Below are positions 7,890 to 16,336 of a DNA stretch of 34,497 nucleotides, in pieces. Numbering within the stretch: position 1 is the stretch's first letter; each line of letters opens with the position of its first letter. The translations under genes and the position numbers were made by a program. The notes under the pieces were generated by a model. The model was not told where the DNA came from. It did not search any database and was given only the letters and a program-made list of their open reading frames with translations. The stretch is from positions 1 to 34,497 of the forward strand of contig JACRDC010000104.1 in the NCBI GenBank assembly GCA_016218705.1. The letters are read 5' to 3'. This DNA comes from Desulfarculus sp. Lineage in GTDB: Bacteria; Desulfobacterota; Desulfarculia; Desulfarculales; Desulfarculaceae.

Positions 7890-8808
7890 CGGGCTCCTCC
7901 CCTCATGATGCTTGGCAAATTGGGCGCTTGGCCCCACAGGATGCTTTTGCACAGGGTCTTGACCGCGTGCTGATAACGCAAGGGACGGGCCAAAGGCGGC
8001 CCGGGCGGGGCCTGGCCAGGACATGGCTCGTGAATTATTGCGTTTTCTCGGTTGAGGCCTGGCGGGGCCTGGTTGGGAGCGCCGCAAATAAGTTACGTCG
8101 GGGTTACCATTCAGCGCTTTTACTACCGATAGGTAGGCAACTTTACGGCGAGGGCTGGCCAGGAAAATCCGGCCCGGCCAACCTGGGCTCAAAGATTATG
8201 GGTTGGCAGGGCGTGCTTAAGTTGGCACCGGCCCCCACCGCGGGGCCGGTGGGTGCCCGTCCGAAATCAACCCCTGTTATACCAATGGGCGAGGTTAACT
8301 TGTCCGCCGCAACCGAACAAACTGTCGCTAGTTTTATTTTTAGCATTTAGCAAATATCAAATTCAATATTCCTTGCCAAACATTTAATTATCCCAATCTA
8401 TTCACACTTTGTACTGCATTGAAAACACGGTTATTACCATGATAAATGATATTAACTTTAAATACTAATCTAATCATATAATCGGCATGAAAGCTGCAAG
8501 ATTATCGTCCGCCAAGCTCTTGGTGTCGCGCCGGGAGCTAGCCAGGGGGAATGGGGGGATGATCTCTGCCGCGAGCGGTTATTATTTTTATTTATTCCGC
8601 CTTCCCTGCTTCAGACAACGCGGCCAAGGCCAGCGCCATGACTGTGGTGGTTCACGAGTTGCCGTGGAAAGGCAGTGGTGGTTTTATTGCCACCATGCCC
8701 GGAGCGTGGCGATTTCCATTGTGAGGTAAGCGATAAAATTATCTGTGTATTTCGGTGTTTAACTAAGAAGATGATATGTCTTTGACATCAGGACGGGGGG
8801 GCAATCTC
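7890..8808. other. Intergenic region with a sharp GC drop
   Basis: No gene is convincing here. The part 7890-8330 is GC-rich and includes a perfect 10-bp hairpin (CACCGGCCCC at 8226-8235 with GGGGCCGGTG at 8242-8251) and a small CTACC-GATA-GGTAG hairpin at 8123-8136. From about 8330 to 8480 the sequence is strongly AT-rich, unlike any neighbour. A further hairpin at 8671-8699 pairs GGCA..TGGTGG with CCACCA..TGCC. An 80-codon open frame at 8487-8729 lacks a ribosome site and recognisable content. The AT-rich patch suggests acquired DNA. Confidence 0.6.
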
Positions 8809-9594
8809 ATGAAAAAGCGTTTTCTTTGTCTTTTGGCCTTGGCGGTTTCTCTCCTGTGGGCTTCTTCGGCACTGGCCACCACGATAACGGTGAATTATCT
8901 TACCTCGCTGGACCCTTCCAACGACCCGGCGTGGAATTATTCTAGCGTTATTGGTGCTTACATTGGTCCATCCAGCTTCAGCAACACACAATCAGGAATA
9001 TCCTGGACCATGACCGCCCACAACCCCGACGGTAGTGTAGGATACCTTGACTGGATAGATTATTCAATGAGCTATGGCAGCTCATTTTCATATCCATTGG
9101 CGTGGTTTAACGGAATGGCGGTAACTGGAGCAGGTCAACCATTCTTGGGTTTTCAGTTCCAGGGAACAGGCAACCAAAAATATTTGGAACTATCCTTTAG
9201 TAGTACAAATGGAGCGCCGGTTCACCTAAAATCACTGACCTTTGGCAACGTGGGCCAAGGTGAAATATATTCATACATGTTTATTTATGGTGATGGCTCT
9301 AACAGCGGTTGGAGTTCAGAAGTAGGACCTTATTCGTCTTACGAAGCCGCAGGCCAAGTAACCAAGGCCCTAGACTTGGCTATCTCGGGGGTGCGGCTAG
9401 CTAGCGGGCAATGGTCAGCTATTACGTTCCAGGGCTTTTCCTTGGAGAGCCAGTCACCCCCCCCCGACCCCAACCCTACTCCCGAGCCCGGCACCCTGGC
9501 CCTCATGGCCTCGGCCCTGGGCGCGGGCTTTTGGCTGCGCCGGCGGCGGGCCAAGCAGGTGCCGGCCCCCGGTGAGGGCCGGCACCCGTCGTAA
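8809..9594 (+). CDS. PEP-CTERM sorting domain exported protein
   Basis: I choose the ATG at 8809, which begins MKKRFLCLLALAVSLLWASSALA, a clean signal peptide; an in-frame ATG at 8776 would place a charged stretch before it. The 261-aa product has a beta-rich, Ser/Gly/Tyr-rich ectodomain of unknown role. It ends in PEPGTLALMASALGAGFWL followed by RRRR, the PEP-CTERM signal that exosortase processes for attachment to surface or extracellular polysaccharide. No exosortase is in the window. The ectodomain (8809 to about 9430) is clearly lower in GC than the terminal anchor and the rest of the window, suggesting a transferred or fast-evolving body joined to a native sorting tail. Confidence 0.87.
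   Translation: MKKRFLCLLALAVSLLWASSALATTITVNYLTSLDPSNDPAWNYSSVIGAYIGPSSFSNTQSGISWTMTAHNPDGSVGYLDWIDYSMSYGSSFSYPLAWFNGMAVTGAGQPFLGFQFQGTGNQKYLELSFSSTNGAPVHLKSLTFGNVGQGEIYSYMFIYGDGSNSGWSSEVGPYSSYEAAGQVTKALDLAISGVRLASGQWSAITFQGFSLESQSPPPDPNPTPEPGTLALMASALGAGFWLRRRRAKQVPAPGEGRHPS
9558..9586. terminator. Hairpin at the convergent PEP-CTERM / trpA junction
   Basis: GGTGCCGGCCC (9558-9568) pairs perfectly with GGGCCGGCACC (9576-9586), an 11-bp stem inside the last codons of the PEP-CTERM gene. The stop codons of the two convergent genes are only 4 nt apart, so this hairpin may serve both strands. There is no T tract, so intrinsic termination is uncertain. Confidence 0.4.
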
Positions 9595-9598
9595 TACC

Positions 9599-10396
9599 CT
9601 AACCCAGGGCCGCCCGCAGCTCCCGCGCCAGGCCGCCCACCGCCTGGACGGCCAGCTCCGGGCTGGCGGCCTCCAGCACCAGCTTGACCAGGGCCGAGCC
9701 CACGATCACGCCATCGGCCACGCCGGCCAGGGCGGCGGCTTGGCTGGGCTGGGCCACGCCGAAGCCCACGGCCAGGGGCAGGCCGGCGGCGGCCCGCGCC
9801 GTCCTGATGCCCGCCAGCACCTCGGGGGCCAGGTTGAGCCCCGCGCCGGTGACCCCGGTCATGGAGACGTAGTACAAGAACCCCGAGCAGCACTCCAACA
9901 GGCGGGGCAGGCGCTCCGGGGGCGTGGTGGGCGCGGCCATGAAGATGGTGTCCAGGCCGGCGGCGCGGGCCGCCTTGAGCCAGGGCGCCGCCTCCTCTGG
10001 CGGCAGGTCGGGCACGATGGCCCCTGAGACGCCGGCCTGCACCGCCCGCTGGGCAAAGGCCTCCAGGCCCAGGTTCAGCACCGGGTTGTAGTAGGTCATC
10101 ACCACCAGGGGGGCCTTGATGCGCCCCCGCAGGCCAGCCAGCATCTCCAGCACCCCCACGGGCGTGGCCCCGGCGTCCAGGGCGCGCTTGCTGGCCTCCT
10201 GGATCACCGGGCCGTCGGCCATGGGGTCGCTGAAGGGTATGCCTACCTCTATGACGTCGGCCCCGGCCTGGTCCAACTCCGTTAGCAGCCGGGCGGTGGT
10301 GGCCATGTCGGGCAGTCCGCCGCTCAAAAAGGGGATGAAGGCGGCGCGTCCGGCCTGGCGGGCGGCGGCGAAGGCTTGGGCAATGGCCTGGCTCAT
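9599..10396 (-). CDS. trpA: Tryptophan synthase alpha chain
   Basis: TrpA cleaves indole-glycerol phosphate to indole and glyceraldehyde 3-phosphate and passes indole to TrpB through a tunnel. The 265-aa TIM barrel has both catalytic residues in register: Glu50 in VIEVGIPF and Asp61 in MADGP. The phosphate loop GFGVAQPSQ and the active-site segment [10 protein letters not shown] are present. The ATG at 10396 overlaps the trpB stop by 4 nt (ATGA), which fixes the start even though the frame is open further upstream. It is the last gene of the trpDCFBA unit. Confidence 0.97.
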   Translation of the reverse strand: MSQAIAQAFAAARQAGRAAFIPFLSGGLPDMATTARLLTELDQAGADVIEVGIPFSDPMADGPVIQEASKRALDAGATPVGVLEMLAGLRGRIKAPLVVMTYYNPVLNLGLEAFAQRAVQAGVSGAIVPDLPPEEAAPWLKAARAAGLDTIFMAAPTTPPERLPRLLECCSGFLYYVSMTGVTGAGLNLAPEVLAGIRTARAAAGLPLAVGFGVAQPSQAAALAGVADGVIVGSALVKLVLEAASPELAVQAVGGLARELRAALG

Positions 10397-11622
10397 GAGT
10401 TCTTCTCCAGATAGGCGGCCACGCTGGCCACGTCCTTGTCGCCCCGGCCCGACAGGCACAGCAGCAGGATGGCGTCCCGGGGCATGGCGGCGGCGGTCAC
10501 AAAGGCCTGGGCCAGGGCATGGGAGGACTCCAGCGCGGGGATGATGCCCTCCACCCGGGCCAGTTCCTGGAAGGCGGCCACGGCCTGGGCGTCGGTCACC
10601 GCCGTGTATTGCACCCGGCCCACGTCCTTCAACAGGCCGTGCTCCGGCCCCACGCCGGGGTAGTCCAGGCCGGCGGCGATGGAGTGGGCCTCGTGTACCT
10701 GGCCGTGCTCGTCCTGCAAGAGATAGAGATGGCAGCCGTGCAGCACCCCCGGCCGGCCCGCTCCCAGGCTGGCGGCGTGCTGGCTGGTATCCAGGCCGTG
10801 GCCGGCGGCCTCCACGCCGATCATGGCCACCGGGTCGTCCAGAAAGGCGTGGAACAGGCCCATGGCGTTGCTGCCCGCGCCCACGCAGGCCATGAGCAGA
10901 TCGGGCAGGCGGCCCGCGCGCGCCAGTATCTGGGCACGGGCCTCCTGGCCGATGACGGCCTGGAAATCGCGCACCATCAGGGGGTAGGGATGGGGGCCGA
11001 TCACCGAGCCCATGATGTAGTGGGTGGTGCGCACGTTGGTCACCCAGTCGCGGATGGCCTGGTTGACGGCGTCCTTGAGCGAGCAACTGCCGCTAGTAAC
11101 CGGCTCCACCGTGGACCCCAGCATGCGCATGCGCGTGACATTCAGCGCCTGGCGCTCCATGTCCAGGGTGCCCATGTACACGGCGCAGGTGAGGCCCATG
11201 AGCGCGGCGGCGGTGGCCGTGGCCACGCCGTGCTGGCCGGCCCCGGTTTCGGCGATGATGCGCTTCTTGCCCATCTTCTTGGCCAAGAGCACCTGGCCCA
11301 GGGCGTTGTTGATCTTGTGCGCCCCGGTGTGGGTCAGGTCCTCGCGCTTGAGGAAAATGCGCGCGCCGCCCAGTTTTTCGCTCAGGCGCTTGGCCTCGTA
11401 GAGCGGCGTGGCCCGGCCGGCGTAGTGCTCCAAGAGATCGCCCAGCTCGGCCTGGAAGGCCTGGTCCCGGCGGGCCGCCTCATAGGCCGCCGCCAACTCC
11501 TCCAGGGCTGGCATGAGGGTCTCGGGCACGAAGCGGCCGCCGTAGGGGCCGAAATGCCCCCCGGCGTCGGGCTGGTCATGCCAGGCCCTTGGCGCGGGCG
11601 ACGAAGCTTCTGATCTTGGCAT
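10393..11622 (-). CDS. trpB: Tryptophan synthase beta chain
   Basis: TrpB joins indole and serine using PLP. The 409-aa protein carries the PLP lysine Lys103 in [11 protein letters not shown], the ETGAGQHG substrate loop and [12 protein letters not shown]. The phosphate-binding loop, normally GGGSN, reads GAGSN at 248-252, a conservative change worth noting. The ATG at 11622 has GGGAG 8 nt upstream and lies 47 nt inside trpF; no later start in this frame precedes the conserved [15 protein letters not shown]. The overlap implies translational coupling. This is the TrpB1 type expected to pair with TrpA. Confidence 0.96.
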   Translation of the reverse strand: MPRSEASSPAPRAWHDQPDAGGHFGPYGGRFVPETLMPALEELAAAYEAARRDQAFQAELGDLLEHYAGRATPLYEAKRLSEKLGGARIFLKREDLTHTGAHKINNALGQVLLAKKMGKKRIIAETGAGQHGVATATAAALMGLTCAVYMGTLDMERQALNVTRMRMLGSTVEPVTSGSCSLKDAVNQAIRDWVTNVRTTHYIMGSVIGPHPYPLMVRDFQAVIGQEARAQILARAGRLPDLLMACVGAGSNAMGLFHAFLDDPVAMIGVEAAGHGLDTSQHAASLGAGRPGVLHGCHLYLLQDEHGQVHEAHSIAAGLDYPGVGPEHGLLKDVGRVQYTAVTDAQAVAAFQELARVEGIIPALESSHALAQAFVTAAAMPRDAILLLCLSGRGDKDVASVAAYLEKNS

Positions 11623-12181
11623 GGTCTTTTCTCCCTGGTTCTCGTTCGACGCCGCTACTTACATCCACGGCGAAGGGTTTGACGGTGCTAATGGCCTGGG
11701 CCACGTTGCCGGGGTGGAGCCCGCCGGCCAGGATTATGGGTCGTTGGCGGGCCAGGTCCACGGCCAGGCCCCAATCAAAGGCCTGGCCGGTGCCGCCGGT
11801 GCGCCCGGCCAAGGCGGTGTCCAGCAGCAGGAGCGCCTCGGGATAGGCCTGGGGGTCCGGCGCCAGCCGGCCCACGGCCAGGGCCTTGATGATCCGGGGG
11901 GACAGGGCCTCCACCTCTTCCGGCGTCTCCTGGCCGTGCAGTTGCGCCCAGTCCAGGCCGCACCAGGCCTTGAGGCGCGCCACCTCCCGCACGGGCTCAT
12001 CCACGAAGACACCCACCGTGGCCACCAGGGGCGGCAGGCGCCGGATGATGGCCCGCGCCTGGTCGGGCGTGACCCGCCGAGGGCTCGGGGCCAGCACGAA
12101 GCCCAGGGCGTCGGCGCCGGCGGCCACGGCGGCCAGCGCGTCCTCCAGGTTGGTGAGCCCGCAAATCTTCACCCTGGTCAT
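11576..12181 (-). CDS. trpF: Phosphoribosylanthranilate isomerase
   Basis: TrpF performs the Amadori rearrangement of phosphoribosylanthranilate, the third step from chorismate to tryptophan. The 201-aa TIM barrel begins [12 protein letters not shown], where the Cys is the catalytic base of the family. It continues with [19 protein letters not shown] and the phosphate-binding [11 protein letters not shown]. The catalytic Asp lies in [10 protein letters not shown], and the end is DHAKIRSFV. The ATG overlaps the trpC stop by 4 nt. Its last 47 nt are shared with trpB in another frame. Confidence 0.96.
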   Translation of the reverse strand: MTRVKICGLTNLEDALAAVAAGADALGFVLAPSPRRVTPDQARAIIRRLPPLVATVGVFVDEPVREVARLKAWCGLDWAQLHGQETPEEVEALSPRIIKALAVGRLAPDPQAYPEALLLLDTALAGRTGGTGQAFDWGLAVDLARQRPIILAGGLHPGNVAQAISTVKPFAVDVSSGVEREPGRKDHAKIRSFVARAKGLA

Positions 12182-12981
12182 GCCGGCACCGCCGCCACCA
12201 GGGAGGCCACCATGCCCCGGGGATCGCCAGCGCGCATCAGGGCGCTGCCCACCAGGAAGGCGCGCAGGCCGCCGGCGTGCAAGCGCGCCACGTCCGCCGG
12301 GGTCTCGATGCCGCTCTCGGCCACCACGGTGACGCCCGCCGGCACCAGGGGCCGCAGCCCGAGGCAGGTGTCCAGGCTCACGGCCAGGGTCTTGAGGTCG
12401 CGGTTGTTGATGCCCAGGAGCGGTGGCTTCAGCGCCAGGGCCGGGGCCAACTCGTCTTCGCCATGCACCTCGATCAGGGCCGTGAGCCCCAGCTCGCCGG
12501 CCAGGGCGTACAGATCGGCCAGGCGCGCCGGGGTGAGCGCCGCCACGATGAGGAGCACCGCGTCGGCGCCAGCGGCGCGGGCCTCATAGACCTGGGCCTC
12601 GTCAATGATGAAGTCCTTGCGCAGGATGGGCAGGCTCACGGCGGCGCGGGCCTCCTTGAGATCGGCCAGCGAGCCGCCGAAAAAGGGGCCGTCGGTGAGC
12701 ACGGAGAGCGCCGCCGCTCCTCCCAGGGCATAGGCCAAGGCCTGGCCGGCCACCGCCACGCCTTGGTTGATGCCGCCCGCCGAGGGCGAGGAGCGCTTGA
12801 TCTCGGCGATCAAGGCCGCCCCGGGCGCGGCCTTGAGGGCGGCCAGGAAGTCGCGGGGGGCTGGCGTGTCCAGGGCCTGGCGGCGCAGGTCGGCCAGGGG
12901 CGTGGCCGTCCTTAGGGCCGCTACCTCTTGACGCTTGCTGGCCAGGATGCGCGCCAGCACCGAGGGCATTGGCTGGGCCAC
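12178..12981 (-). CDS. trpC: Indole-3-glycerol phosphate synthase
   Basis: TrpC closes the indole ring to give indole-3-glycerol phosphate. The 267-aa barrel shows the expected active-site strands: AEIKRSSPSAG (general acid Lys), LRKDFIIDEAQVYEAR (second Lys), LIEVHGEDE, GINNRDLKTL and VAESGIET. It is monofunctional, unlike the TrpCF fusion of enterobacteria. It starts 3 nt after the trpD stop and ends in an ATGA overlap with trpF. Confidence 0.97.
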   Translation of the reverse strand: MAQPMPSVLARILASKRQEVAALRTATPLADLRRQALDTPAPRDFLAALKAAPGAALIAEIKRSSPSAGGINQGVAVAGQALAYALGGAAALSVLTDGPFFGGSLADLKEARAAVSLPILRKDFIIDEAQVYEARAAGADAVLLIVAALTPARLADLYALAGELGLTALIEVHGEDELAPALALKPPLLGINNRDLKTLAVSLDTCLGLRPLVPAGVTVVAESGIETPADVARLHAGGLRAFLVGSALMRAGDPRGMVASLVAAVPA

Positions 12982-12984
12982 GGC

Positions 12985-14028
12985 CTAGGCCCTGCCCTCT
13001 TGGCCGGCGGCCAGGCGGGCGGCCTGGCGCAGGGCATCGAGCTTGGCCAGGGCCGCGCCGGAGTCAATGGCCGCCGCGGCCTGCTTGAGGCCCTCGGCCA
13101 GGTCGGCGGCCCGGCCGGCCACCATCAGGGCCGCGCCGGCGTTCATCAGCACCGTGTCGCGGCAGGCCCCGGGCTCGCCGGCGAGCACCGCCAGGGCGAT
13201 GCCCGCGTTCTGGGCCGCGTCGCCGCCGGTAAGCTCCTGGGGCATGGCGCGCCTGAGGCCCAGTTCCTCGGGGGTGATGGTCAGGCCGCTCACCTGGCCG
13301 TCCTTCAGGTGGGCGGCCTGGGTGGGACCGGTGGAGCTTATCTCGTCCAGACCGCCGGGGCCGTGCACCACCAGGGCCTGGCGGCAGCCCAGGCGCCCCA
13401 GCACCCGGGCCAGGGGCGTCACCAGGGCCGGGTCATAGACTCCCAGCACCTGGGCCGTGGCCCCGGCGGGGTTGGTCAGCGGCCCCAGCAGGTTGAAGAT
13501 GGTGCGCAGGCCGATCTCCCGGCGGGGGCCGATGGCGTGGCGCATGGCCTGGTGCAGCAGCGGAGCGAACAAAAAACCGATGCCCACCTCGTCTACGCAG
13601 GCCCCCACCTGCTCGGGCGTCAGGTCCAGGGGTATGCCCAGGGCCTCCATGAGGTCGGCGCTGCCGCAACGGCTAGATACCGAGCGGTTGCCGTGCTTGG
13701 CTACCCGCGCCCCGGCCCCGGCCACCACGAAGGCCGCCGTGGTGGAGACGTTGAAGGTGTGCGCGCCATCGCCGCCGGTGCCGCAGGTGTCCACCAGCAC
13801 CTCCTGGAGTCCGCAGCGGCAGGGCACGGGCTTGCACTTCTGGCGCATGACCCGGGCCGCGCCGGCGATCTCCTCCACGGTCTCGCCCTTCATGCGTAGC
13901 GCGATCAGAAGCGCCCCGATCTGGGCGGGCGTGGCCTGGCCCTCCATGACCTGGTCCATCACCGCCGCCATCTCTTCCTCGCCCAAATGGGCGCCACCCA
14001 CCGCCTTGGCGATCGCCTCCTGGATCAT
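12985..14028 (-). CDS. trpD: Anthranilate phosphoribosyltransferase
   Basis: TrpD transfers phosphoribose from PRPP to anthranilate. The 347-aa protein has the conserved glycine-rich PRPP loop in DTCGTGGDGAHTFNVST, then KHGNRSVSS, the anthranilate-binding region with RHAIGPRREIGLRTIFN, and GPLTNPAGA. It is a stand-alone enzyme, not fused to TrpG. The ATG at 14028 has GGGGAGG 6 nt upstream. It is the first structural gene of the trp unit and lies just after an attenuator-like terminator, so it should respond to tryptophan through the leader at 14137-14211. Confidence 0.97.
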   Translation of the reverse strand: MIQEAIAKAVGGAHLGEEEMAAVMDQVMEGQATPAQIGALLIALRMKGETVEEIAGAARVMRQKCKPVPCRCGLQEVLVDTCGTGGDGAHTFNVSTTAAFVVAGAGARVAKHGNRSVSSRCGSADLMEALGIPLDLTPEQVGACVDEVGIGFLFAPLLHQAMRHAIGPRREIGLRTIFNLLGPLTNPAGATAQVLGVYDPALVTPLARVLGRLGCRQALVVHGPGGLDEISSTGPTQAAHLKDGQVSGLTITPEELGLRRAMPQELTGGDAAQNAGIALAVLAGEPGACRDTVLMNAGAALMVAGRAADLAEGLKQAAAAIDSGAALAKLDALRQAARLAAGQEGRA

Positions 14029-14050
14029 CTGGGGCCTCCCCTTTGCCGCT

Positions 14051-14108
14051 GGTTTCCAAAACACAAAAAGCAAGGGCCGTGAACCCGCTCTGGTCGAGTC
14101 CACGGCCC
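14051..14108 (-). terminator. Attenuator terminator before trpD
   Basis: On the minus strand GGGCCGTG (14101-14108) pairs perfectly with CACGGCCC (14074-14081) around a 19-nt loop, followed by TTGCTTTTTGTGTTTT. It lies between the Trp-rich leader peptide and trpD, the position of a classical trp attenuator. ACGGCC within the leader coding region (14167-14172) is complementary to the upstream arm and is one possible antiterminator strand. Confidence 0.8.
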
Positions 14109-14136
14109 GTTTCGCCTATTGGCTGAAGGTTGCTTC

Positions 14137-14211
14137 TCAAACCTCCAAGGGCAGCGGACGACCCCAGGCCGTCTGCCAACGCCAATACCGCCAAGAGGTG
14201 GAAAGAAGCAT
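14137..14211 (-). CDS. trpL: Trp leader peptide of trpDCFBA (24 aa, four Trp)
   Basis: This short frame begins MLLSTSW and places tryptophan at residues 7, 10, 12 and 16 of 24, then ends EV-stop, 29 nt before the terminator stem. Four TGG codons in ten positions is far above chance, and the order promoter, Trp-rich peptide, terminator, trp genes is the classical attenuation layout. The ribosome site is weak (AGGG about 9 nt upstream). When charged tRNA-Trp is scarce, ribosome stalling at these codons would be expected to prevent terminator formation. The coding sequence is seen directly; the mechanism is inferred from known trp attenuators. Confidence 0.85.
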   Translation of the reverse strand: MLLSTSWRYWRWQTAWGRPLPLEV

Positions 14212-14229
14212 ACCGTCCGTCCCTAGAAA

Positions 14230-14247
14230 TTTTTGTATACAGTATAC
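14230..14247 (-). promoter_or_regulatory. Palindromic operator candidate over the trpL/trpD -10
   Basis: GTATAC-A-GTATAC (14235-14247, plus strand) is a perfect 6-bp inverted repeat overlapping the -10 box. The plus-strand run TTTTTGTATACA (14230-14241) recurs identically upstream of trpE at 26153-26164. Palindromes of the TTGTATACAA type are typical of GntR-family operators, but no such regulator is in the window. Confidence 0.45.
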
Positions 14248-14267
14248 CCAGCCCACGGGGGCGTCAA
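14241..14267 (-). promoter_or_regulatory. Promoter of trpL-trpDCFBA
   Basis: The -35 TTGACG (14262-14267) and -10 TATACT (14241-14246) are 15 nt apart. The tyrA stop codon (14264-14266) lies inside the -35 box, so the promoter is packed into the end of the previous operon. The start point would be near 14234, about 23 nt before the leader ATG. Confidence 0.65.
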
Positions 14268-15115
14268 GGCCTTTGTGGTGGTGCTGGCAAATTTTTGGCT
14301 GGCCCGCCGCCGCCCAGGTAGTCCCGCACCTGGTCCATCATCTCCACCAGGCCCTGGCGGTCGCCGGCGGCGGTCATCTGGGCGATGCGCGCCAGGCCTT
14401 GGGCCAAGGCCGCCAGCATTGCCGGCGCGGCGGGGTTGTTCAGGGCCAGGTCGGCGTAGAGATCGGCCGGCTGCTGGCCCTGGTGCTCCAGAAGCCCCAC
14501 CAGGGAGCCGAACCAGGGGCCGGCCAGGGGCAGGTCGCGGGCGGGCTTGAAGCCCACCTCCCGCAGGGTGTGCCCCAGGCCCAGGAGCAGCATGTGCCGC
14601 AAGGTCTGCACCTGGGCCATGAGCCGGTCGTGGGACGCCGCCGTTATCTCCACCGCCTGGGCGCCGGCCCGGCCCAGCCAGGCCTGGAGCCAGGCCCACC
14701 AGCGGCTGCCCCGCCCCGGGCACACGAAGAAAACCTGCCCGGCCAGGGAGGGCGCCGTGGGGCCGCACAGGGGGTGGCCGCCGATCACCTCGCCCCGGGC
14801 GTGGGCCAGCATGGCCTCAAGCGGCGCCTGCTTGAGCGAGGCGATGTCCAGCAGCAGGCCGTCGGTGCGCGTAAAGGGGCCAATGGCAGCCATCACCTGG
14901 GCCACCGCCGGCACGGGCACGGCCAGGATAAGCACCGGGCAGGCGGCCGCCAGCTCGCATGGCGGCGGCCCGTGGCCCCGGTCGGCCACCCGCACCTGGT
15001 GGCCGTCCTCCTCCAGCCTGGCCTTCAGCCAGCGCCCCATGCGCCCCTGGCCGCCGATGATGCCCACCAGGGGCCGGGTAAACGGTGGGTCCTGGCTAAA
15101 CGATGGGTCATCCAT
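14264..15115 (-). CDS. tyrA: Prephenate dehydrogenase
   Basis: TyrA oxidatively decarboxylates prephenate to 4-hydroxyphenylpyruvate, the tyrosine branch. The 283-aa protein has an N-terminal dinucleotide fold (VGIIGGQGRMGRWL), the DIASLKQAPLEAM strand and the conserved GGHPLCGPTAPSLAG with the catalytic His. A helical C-terminal domain runs from about 170 onward. There is no fused chorismate mutase or ACT domain; the mutase comes from PheA. The ATG follows pheA by 35 nt with a weak ribosome site. Prephenate rather than arogenate specificity is inferred from the family. Confidence 0.92.
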   Translation of the reverse strand: MDDPSFSQDPPFTRPLVGIIGGQGRMGRWLKARLEEDGHQVRVADRGHGPPPCELAAACPVLILAVPVPAVAQVMAAIGPFTRTDGLLLDIASLKQAPLEAMLAHARGEVIGGHPLCGPTAPSLAGQVFFVCPGRGSRWWAWLQAWLGRAGAQAVEITAASHDRLMAQVQTLRHMLLLGLGHTLREVGFKPARDLPLAGPWFGSLVGLLEHQGQQPADLYADLALNNPAAPAMLAALAQGLARIAQMTAAGDRQGLVEMMDQVRDYLGGGGPAKNLPAPPQRP

Positions 15116-15150
15116 GCTGTCGTTTCCGTCCCTGGCGGCGGCGCGGTGTT

Positions 15151-16293
15151 TCAGCGCGCGGGGTTGGGCTCGCCCATGGGGTAGGAGCCCAGCACCTTGA
15201 GGAAATCAACGTTCTCCCGGAGCGCCTCCAGGGCCTGGCGTACCTGGGGGTCGTCCTGGTGCCCCTCGAAGTCCAGGAAGAAGGCGTACTCCCAGGGGCG
15301 GTTCTTGGCCGGCCGCGACTCGATGCGGGTCATATTGATGCCCCGCGCCGCGAAGTGCGACAGCGACTTGTACAGCGAGCCCGGTTGGTGGGCGGCCAGG
15401 TAGAGCACCGAGGTCTTGTCGTGGCCGGTGGGCGGGCACTGCTGGCGGCCCAGCACGAAGAAGCGGGTCATGTTGTGGGGGTTGTCCTGGATGTCCTTGG
15501 CCAGGATCTCCAGCTCGTAGTGCTGGGCGGTCAGCTCGCTACCCACGGCGGCGGCCCCGGGGGTCACGCCGGCCTGGCGGGCGGCGGCGGCCGTGCTGCT
15601 GGTCTCCACCAATACGGCCTGGGGCAGGTTGCGCCTGAGCCAGTCGCGGCACTGGTTCAGGGCCTGGGGGTGGGAATAGACCTTCTCCACGTCCTCCAGG
15701 CCGCCGCCACTGGCCATGAGCACGTGGCGCACCGGCCAGAAGACCTCGCCGCAGACCGAGAGGTCGGCGTTCATGAACTGATCCAGGGTGACGCTGACCC
15801 CGCCCTCGCTGGAGTTCTCCACCGGCACCACCCCCACCTGGGAGTGACCCCGAGCCACCTCGTCGAAGACGTCAATGATGGAGGCCTGGGGCGCGAACTC
15901 GCAGGAGGAACCGAAGTGGCGCAGGGCGGCCTGGTGGGTGAAGGTGGCCTCCGGCCCCAGGAAGGCCACCTTGAGCGGACGCTGCACGGCCCGGCAGGCG
16001 CTGATGATCTCGCCGAAGATGGGCTTGAGCGCCGCGTTGGGCAGTGGGCCACGATTCTGCTCCACCAGGGCCTTGATGATTCCCGTCTCGCGCTCGGGCG
16101 CGAACTCGGGCAGCCCGCCGTTTTCCTTGCAGCGGGCGATGGCCAGGGCGTGCATGGCCCGCTGGTTCAACAGGGCCAGTATCTCGCGGTCTATCTGGTC
16201 TATCTGCTGGCGCAGGGCCATCAGTTCTTGCTGGTCCACGCTGGTCGCTCCGTTGCCCACGTAGGGGCTCACATAATCCAGGGAGGTTTTCAT
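15151..16293 (-). CDS. pheA: Bifunctional chorismate mutase / prephenate dehydratase (P-protein)
   Basis: The 380-aa protein combines an AroQ-type chorismate mutase (about 20-105, LRQQIDQIDREILALLNQR), a prephenate dehydratase (about 105-290, with VAFLGPEATFTHQAA and TRFFVLG) and an ACT domain (about 300-380). The ACT domain retains the phenylalanine-binding motif ESRP, so feedback inhibition by Phe is expected. It makes phenylpyruvate from chorismate, and its mutase also supplies TyrA. The ATG at 16293 is preferred because AAGAGG lies 6 nt upstream; an earlier in-frame ATG at 16347 would overlap aroF. The gap from aroF is 43 nt. Confidence 0.96.
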   Translation of the reverse strand: MKTSLDYVSPYVGNGATSVDQQELMALRQQIDQIDREILALLNQRAMHALAIARCKENGGLPEFAPERETGIIKALVEQNRGPLPNAALKPIFGEIISACRAVQRPLKVAFLGPEATFTHQAALRHFGSSCEFAPQASIIDVFDEVARGHSQVGVVPVENSSEGGVSVTLDQFMNADLSVCGEVFWPVRHVLMASGGGLEDVEKVYSHPQALNQCRDWLRRNLPQAVLVETSSTAAAARQAGVTPGAAAVGSELTAQHYELEILAKDIQDNPHNMTRFFVLGRQQCPPTGHDKTSVLYLAAHQPGSLYKSLSHFAARGINMTRIESRPAKNRPWEYAFFLDFEGHQDDPQVRQALEALRENVDFLKVLGSYPMGEPNPAR

Positions 16294-16336
16294 GATGCCT
16301 CTTCCATGCCTGAAGGGCCCGCCGGCCCGGGATTTA

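Noticed and set aside
8095-8145. Possible c-di-GMP (GEMM) riboswitch upstream of the EAL gene
   Set aside because: CTACC-GATA-GGTAG and GGGGTTACC recall parts of GEMM-I, but their order is wrong and the conserved core with the two receptor stems is missing on both strands.
7890-8192. N-terminal extension of the EAL protein to an ATG at 8192
   Set aside because: The 101 extra residues are low-complexity and unlike the family, whereas a TTG at 7889 has a strong ribosome site at ideal spacing.
8487-8729. An 80-codon plus-strand frame before the PEP-CTERM gene
   Set aside because: No ribosome site, no recognisable content, and it ends in a hairpin; kept only as part of the intergenic description.
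13457-15184. A 575-codon open frame on the plus strand
   Set aside because: It is antisense to trpD, the trpL leader and tyrA, has no family motif, and is a by-product of high GC content, which suppresses stop codons. Similar frames at 4901-5737 and 10519-11613 were dropped for the same reason.
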